Positions 61,500-64,000 of a stretch of DNA of 64,000 nucleotides are shown here, one piece after another (positions within the stretch are counted from its first letter, which is position 1; each line of letters opens with the position of its first letter). The translations under genes were made by a program, and so were the position numbers. This DNA comes from Epilithonimonas lactis (lineage in GTDB: Bacteria > Bacteroidota > Bacteroidia > Flavobacteriales > Weeksellaceae), in contig NZ_FOFI01000001.1 in the NCBI RefSeq assembly GCF_900110605.1, positions 930,001-994,000 on the forward strand, given 5' to 3'. The notes below the pieces were generated by a model, which ran no database searches, was not told the origin of the DNA, and saw only the letters and a list, made by a program, of their open reading frames with translations.

Positions 61500-61528
61500 C
61501 AGGGTACGCGTTGGGTATCCGTTTTTTT
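61500..61528 (+). promoter_or_regulatory. GGGTA leader hairpin, second copy
   Basis: AGGGTACGCGTTGGGTATCC then T8, matching 54167-54192. It lies 28 bases past the TPR-HTH 2 stop and 56 before the next gene; it could also act as a terminator. Confidence 0.45.
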
Positions 61529-61583
61529 TCATATCTCACAAGACTTTATTTCTTTTGCTGAAAATTAATTCTAAAAAAGAAAT

Positions 61584-62036
61584 ATGTCTGCGTCCAACTC
61601 ATCAGACAGAAATCTGAACTTCAAAAATATTCATATGGGAAGCTTGATCAAACAAAGGCTTTCGGAATGTGAAATTGATGAACGCAGGATCTGTAATTTT
61701 TTAAAATGCTCAGAACAGGAGCTTGCTGATATGTACAATCAGCAAAGCCTGGATTCCGAAACGCTCCTGAAATGGTGCAAACTTCTTTCGTACGATTTTT
61801 TCCGCATCTATTCGCAACATCTTATTTTTTATTCGCCACCATCAAAGGTTGGGCAAGATCAGAGTGAAAAACCATCTTCGCTTCCCACGTTTAGAAAAAA
61901 TATCTACACTCAGGAGGTGATAGATTTTATCTTGGAACAGATCTTTTCCGGAGAGATGACCAAGAGTCAAGTGATAGAACATTACAGGATCCCGAGAACC
62001 ACTTTGTACAAATGGATCGATAAGAACAAAAAGTAG
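61584..62036 (+). CDS. Small two-HTH protein
   Basis: 150 residues. An N-terminal HTH-like part (LIKQRLSECEIDERRICNFLKCSEQEL) and a C-terminal transposase-like HTH (FSGEMTKSQVIEHYRIPRTTLYKWI) are joined by a linker with PPSKVGQDQSEKPS. No DDE catalytic core, so it is probably a regulator rather than a transposase. It is the first gene of a cluster with a membrane protein and a second HTH protein. Confidence 0.78.
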   Translation: MSASNSSDRNLNFKNIHMGSLIKQRLSECEIDERRICNFLKCSEQELADMYNQQSLDSETLLKWCKLLSYDFFRIYSQHLIFYSPPSKVGQDQSEKPSSLPTFRKNIYTQEVIDFILEQIFSGEMTKSQVIEHYRIPRTTLYKWIDKNKK

Positions 62037-62099
62037 TTTCCAAATCCTATTGGTTTAAAATTCCAAACTAAAAAGCAAAATAATTACAGTTCACAAAAA

Positions 62100-62549
62100 A
62101 TGAAATTAAGTAATCAAAAAACGACCAAAATGATAATGTTCGGTCTTTTCTGTATTCTATTTTTAGATATTGCTTTTATGATCATCGCTAAGGTTCTGGA
62201 TGTCGATCATATCATTTTAGATCTCATTTCATATTTGATATTGATCTTGGGAATTTGGAGAATAATGAGGCTCAAAGTTTTTTCAGTGGAGATCTCACAA
62301 CATGTACTTTCGATCAAATATAGCCATCCATTAGGGAAGAAAACGAATATTCCTGTCTTGGAAGTTCCTTTGGAAAAAGTCAGCTCCTACAAAATTGAAA
62401 GAGGAATCGTCAGTAATTTTTTGATATTAAATATTAAAACCAACCGAGGAAAGAAAAGTTTTTATTATCAGCTTGGGATTTTAAAAGAGAAGGAATACAG
62501 CAGATTTAGAAATATTTTTAATTCCATTAAATCCAATAACCGACCATGA
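62100..62549 (+). CDS. Two-helix membrane protein of unknown function
   Basis: 149 residues. Two hydrophobic helices (~12-32 and ~40-57) are followed by a soluble part with beta strands (HVLSIKYSHPLGKK, VSSYKIERGIVSNFLILNIKT) that recalls PH-like YcxB/bPH2 domains, without certainty. It overlaps the next gene by 4 bases (ATGA). Confidence 0.75.
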   Translation: MKLSNQKTTKMIMFGLFCILFLDIAFMIIAKVLDVDHIILDLISYLILILGIWRIMRLKVFSVEISQHVLSIKYSHPLGKKTNIPVLEVPLEKVSSYKIERGIVSNFLILNIKTNRGKKSFYYQLGILKEKEYSRFRNIFNSIKSNNRP

Positions 62550-62881
62550 GACCCAACTACAAAAATATTTACACAGACATTCTTCAGAAAAAGTTTCCCA
62601 ATAGATATGATTCTTTTGCCAATATTCTAAGCAAAGAGGAATTGTCGGATTTTGATGTGATCAAACTTAATAATAAGATCTTTGGTACCACGGATAAAAA
62701 CAACGAAAGCCAAAATCAAAAATACAAATCATACGACAGGTCTACCATTCTTGAGATATTGGGCTATCAGGACAAAAACAAACTCAACAATTCCCAATTG
62801 GCAGATCATTTCAAGCTGAGTCGCAACACGGTTTCCAAATGGAGAAAGATGTTTGCGGATTGTTCCGAGTTAAAAAATTGA
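62546..62881 (+). CDS. Small HTH protein
   Basis: 111 residues. The C-terminal third is an HTH: LNNSQLADHFKLSRNTVSKWRKMF. Shorter than, but similar in plan to, the C-terminal half of the protein at 61584. Coupled to the membrane protein by the ATGA overlap, which suggests that the membrane protein controls its activity or location. Its 3' end overlaps the convergent glutaminase gene by 12 bases. Confidence 0.76.
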   Translation: MRPNYKNIYTDILQKKFPNRYDSFANILSKEELSDFDVIKLNNKIFGTTDKNNESQNQKYKSYDRSTILEILGYQDKNKLNNSQLADHFKLSRNTVSKWRKMFADCSELKN

Positions 62882-63790
62882 TTCTTCTGTAGCAGTGGTA
62901 AACAGCTCCAAAAACTTCATTCCACGGTAAGAATTTCCTTTTGGATTTAGTTTTGGACTCCAAACGGCGATCACATAACGGCCGGGAAGCAAAGCGACAA
63001 TTCCACCGCCAACACCACTTTTCCCCGGAAGTCCAACGCGGAAAGAAAACTCTCCAGATTCATCATAGAAACCGCAGGTCTGCATGATGGCATTCACCCT
63101 TTTTGTTTGACTTTTTGTCAAGATTACTTTTCCATCGGAGACCTTTTTGCCGCCATTGGCGAGAAATGTGAAAGCATTGCAGAGTTCCACCGTACTCATT
63201 TCTACAGAACAGATCAGGCTGTAAAGCTCTAAAACTTTGTCAGGATTATTTTTGATGTTCCCAAACGATTTGATAAAGTTACAAAGCGCTGCGTTGCGAT
63301 AGCCTATTTTCAGCTCACTTTTGGCGACATTTTCGGAATAGCAGATGGTTTCGGAATCTGTAATATCTCTTATGAATTCTAAAAATTCTTTCTTAGGATC
63401 TTCCAACAGATCGATCAACATATCAGATACCACGATTGCGCCCGCGTTAAGAAATGGATTTCTAGGAATCCCATTGTCGGATTCCAACTGTACAAGAGAA
63501 TTGAAGGGATTTCCAGACGGCTCTACATCCACACGTTCCCAGATCTTCTCACCGGTATGTTTGTAAACCAGACAGAGCAGCAAAACCTTGGAAATACTTT
63601 GGATAGAAAATCTGGTTTGATGATTGCCGTAACTGTGAGCGTCTTCATTGATTGGTTTGATGGAAACAGCGAACTGATCAGCGTCAATATTGGCAAGTTC
63701 TGGAATGTAAGATGCAACTTCACCAGGATTTTCTTCATTTTTGATCTGAAGAAAAATACCCTGGATAATGTTCTGGTAATGCTGATTCAT
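62870..63790 (-). CDS. glsA: Glutaminase A
   Basis: About 306 residues from MNQHYQNII; a TTG frame start at 63811 overlaps the -7 element TACATTTG (minus strand, 63809-63816). Serine-dependent beta-lactamase-like fold: FSIQSISKV with the S-x2-K catalytic pair, EPSGNPFNSL, RNPFLNAGAI, YRNAALC and GLPGKSGVGGGI. It hydrolyses glutamine to glutamate and ammonia. Monocistronic. Confidence 0.95.
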   Translation of the reverse strand: MNQHYQNIIQGIFLQIKNEENPGEVASYIPELANIDADQFAVSIKPINEDAHSYGNHQTRFSIQSISKVLLLCLVYKHTGEKIWERVDVEPSGNPFNSLVQLESDNGIPRNPFLNAGAIVVSDMLIDLLEDPKKEFLEFIRDITDSETICYSENVAKSELKIGYRNAALCNFIKSFGNIKNNPDKVLELYSLICSVEMSTVELCNAFTFLANGGKKVSDGKVILTKSQTKRVNAIMQTCGFYDESGEFSFRVGLPGKSGVGGGIVALLPGRYVIAVWSPKLNPKGNSYRGMKFLELFTTATEESIF

Positions 63791-63888
63791 TTTCAAAAAT
63801 TGAGTTTCCAAATGTATGAATTTGGTCAGATCATCATCAATTTTTTTAATAGAATCTTAAATTTAGATCCTAACCACTAAATAAAAAA

Positions 63889-63917
63889 AAGAGTACTCTC
63901 CGAAAAGAATACTCTTA
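63889..63917 (-). terminator. Terminator hairpin of the gene at the right edge
   Basis: AAGAGTA / TACTCTT with partial inner pairing, followed on the minus strand by a T run. Confidence 0.65.
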
Positions 63918-63944
63918 ATAAAAACCTTAAAAATTCAAAGAAAA

Positions 63945-64000
63945 TTATAATGACACCCCTCGTTTCCAAGGGATAAAAACATCCTGTTTCAATTGGTCTG
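63945..64000 (-). CDS. C-terminal end of an unidentified gene (partial)
   Basis: On the minus strand the frame DQLKQDVFIPWKRGVSL followed by TAA is open to the window edge, and a terminator follows about 30 bases downstream. Too short to identify. Confidence 0.4.
   Translation of the reverse strand, partial: DQLKQDVFIPWKRGVSL

Noticed and set aside
61584-62881. Transposase call for the small HTH proteins
   Set aside because: Only HTH domains are present; no DDE core and no terminal inverted repeats around the genes.

Overview
The window looks like chromosomal DNA of a Bacteroidota bacterium of the Flavobacteriia, most likely Chryseobacterium or a close Weeksellaceae relative. Reasons: the DNA is AT-rich; many genes are preceded by the Bacteroidota -7 promoter element TAnnTTTG; there are two type IX secretion (T9SS) type A sorting domains; an N-terminal lipoprotein export signal follows one lipobox; and the gene families (IntDOT-like integrase, DUF5074/BtuG-like proteins, TPR-HTH membrane regulators) are typical of that group. 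Genus is an inference, not a measurement.

Layout. 1-2.8 kb: end of a T9SS-exported protein, then a Crp/Fnr regulator, an SDR oxidoreductase and a GNAT acetyltransferase set in degenerate, cassette-like intergenic DNA. 2.9-20.7 kb: probably a genomic island inserted at the 3' end of tRNA-Ser(UGA). It carries its own tyrosine integrase and excisionase-like gene next to the tRNA, and a 14-bp direct repeat of the tRNA 3' end lies about 17.8 kb away. Its cargo is regulator/enzyme pairs (HxlR, TetR, MarR, AraC with small redox enzymes), an AbiE type IV toxin-antitoxin pair and several decayed genes. 20.8-26.8 kb: housekeeping and stress genes (fluoride channel, DUF892 ferritin-like protein, AraC regulator, acyl-CoA dehydrogenase, two cold-shock proteins, SemiSWEET). 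26.8-39.1 kb: a DNA-repair neighbourhood holding the ligase-associated four-gene set (exonuclease, ATP-dependent ligase, Lhr-type helicase, PdeM) and the NHEJ pair Ku and LigD. LigD is split at an A10 tract. Between them lie a TetR-controlled membrane/rhodanese operon and a general-stress flavin protein. 39.3-58.3 kb: two paralogous three-gene surface-protein clusters flank a cobalamin-riboswitch-controlled B12 uptake operon (TonB receptor, BtuG-like lipoprotein, a second surface lipoprotein, a T9SS-exported DUF5074 protein). 58.5-64 kb: two tandem membrane-anchored TPR-HTH regulators, two small HTH proteins around a membrane protein, glutaminase, and the end of one more gene.

The best candidate for an undescribed system is the duplicated cluster at 39.5-46.6 kb and 54.3-58.3 kb. 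Each copy encodes a short signal-anchored, basic-linker protein, a large secreted TSP3-repeat protein (1966 or 925 residues) and a small secreted protein that carries the same C-terminal module as the large one. Copy B is followed directly by the TPR-HTH regulator pair. Other points worth attention are operator sequences shared by several HxlR, Crp/Fnr, TetR and MarR loci, the LigD slippery tract, and three families of hairpin-forming intergenic repeats.
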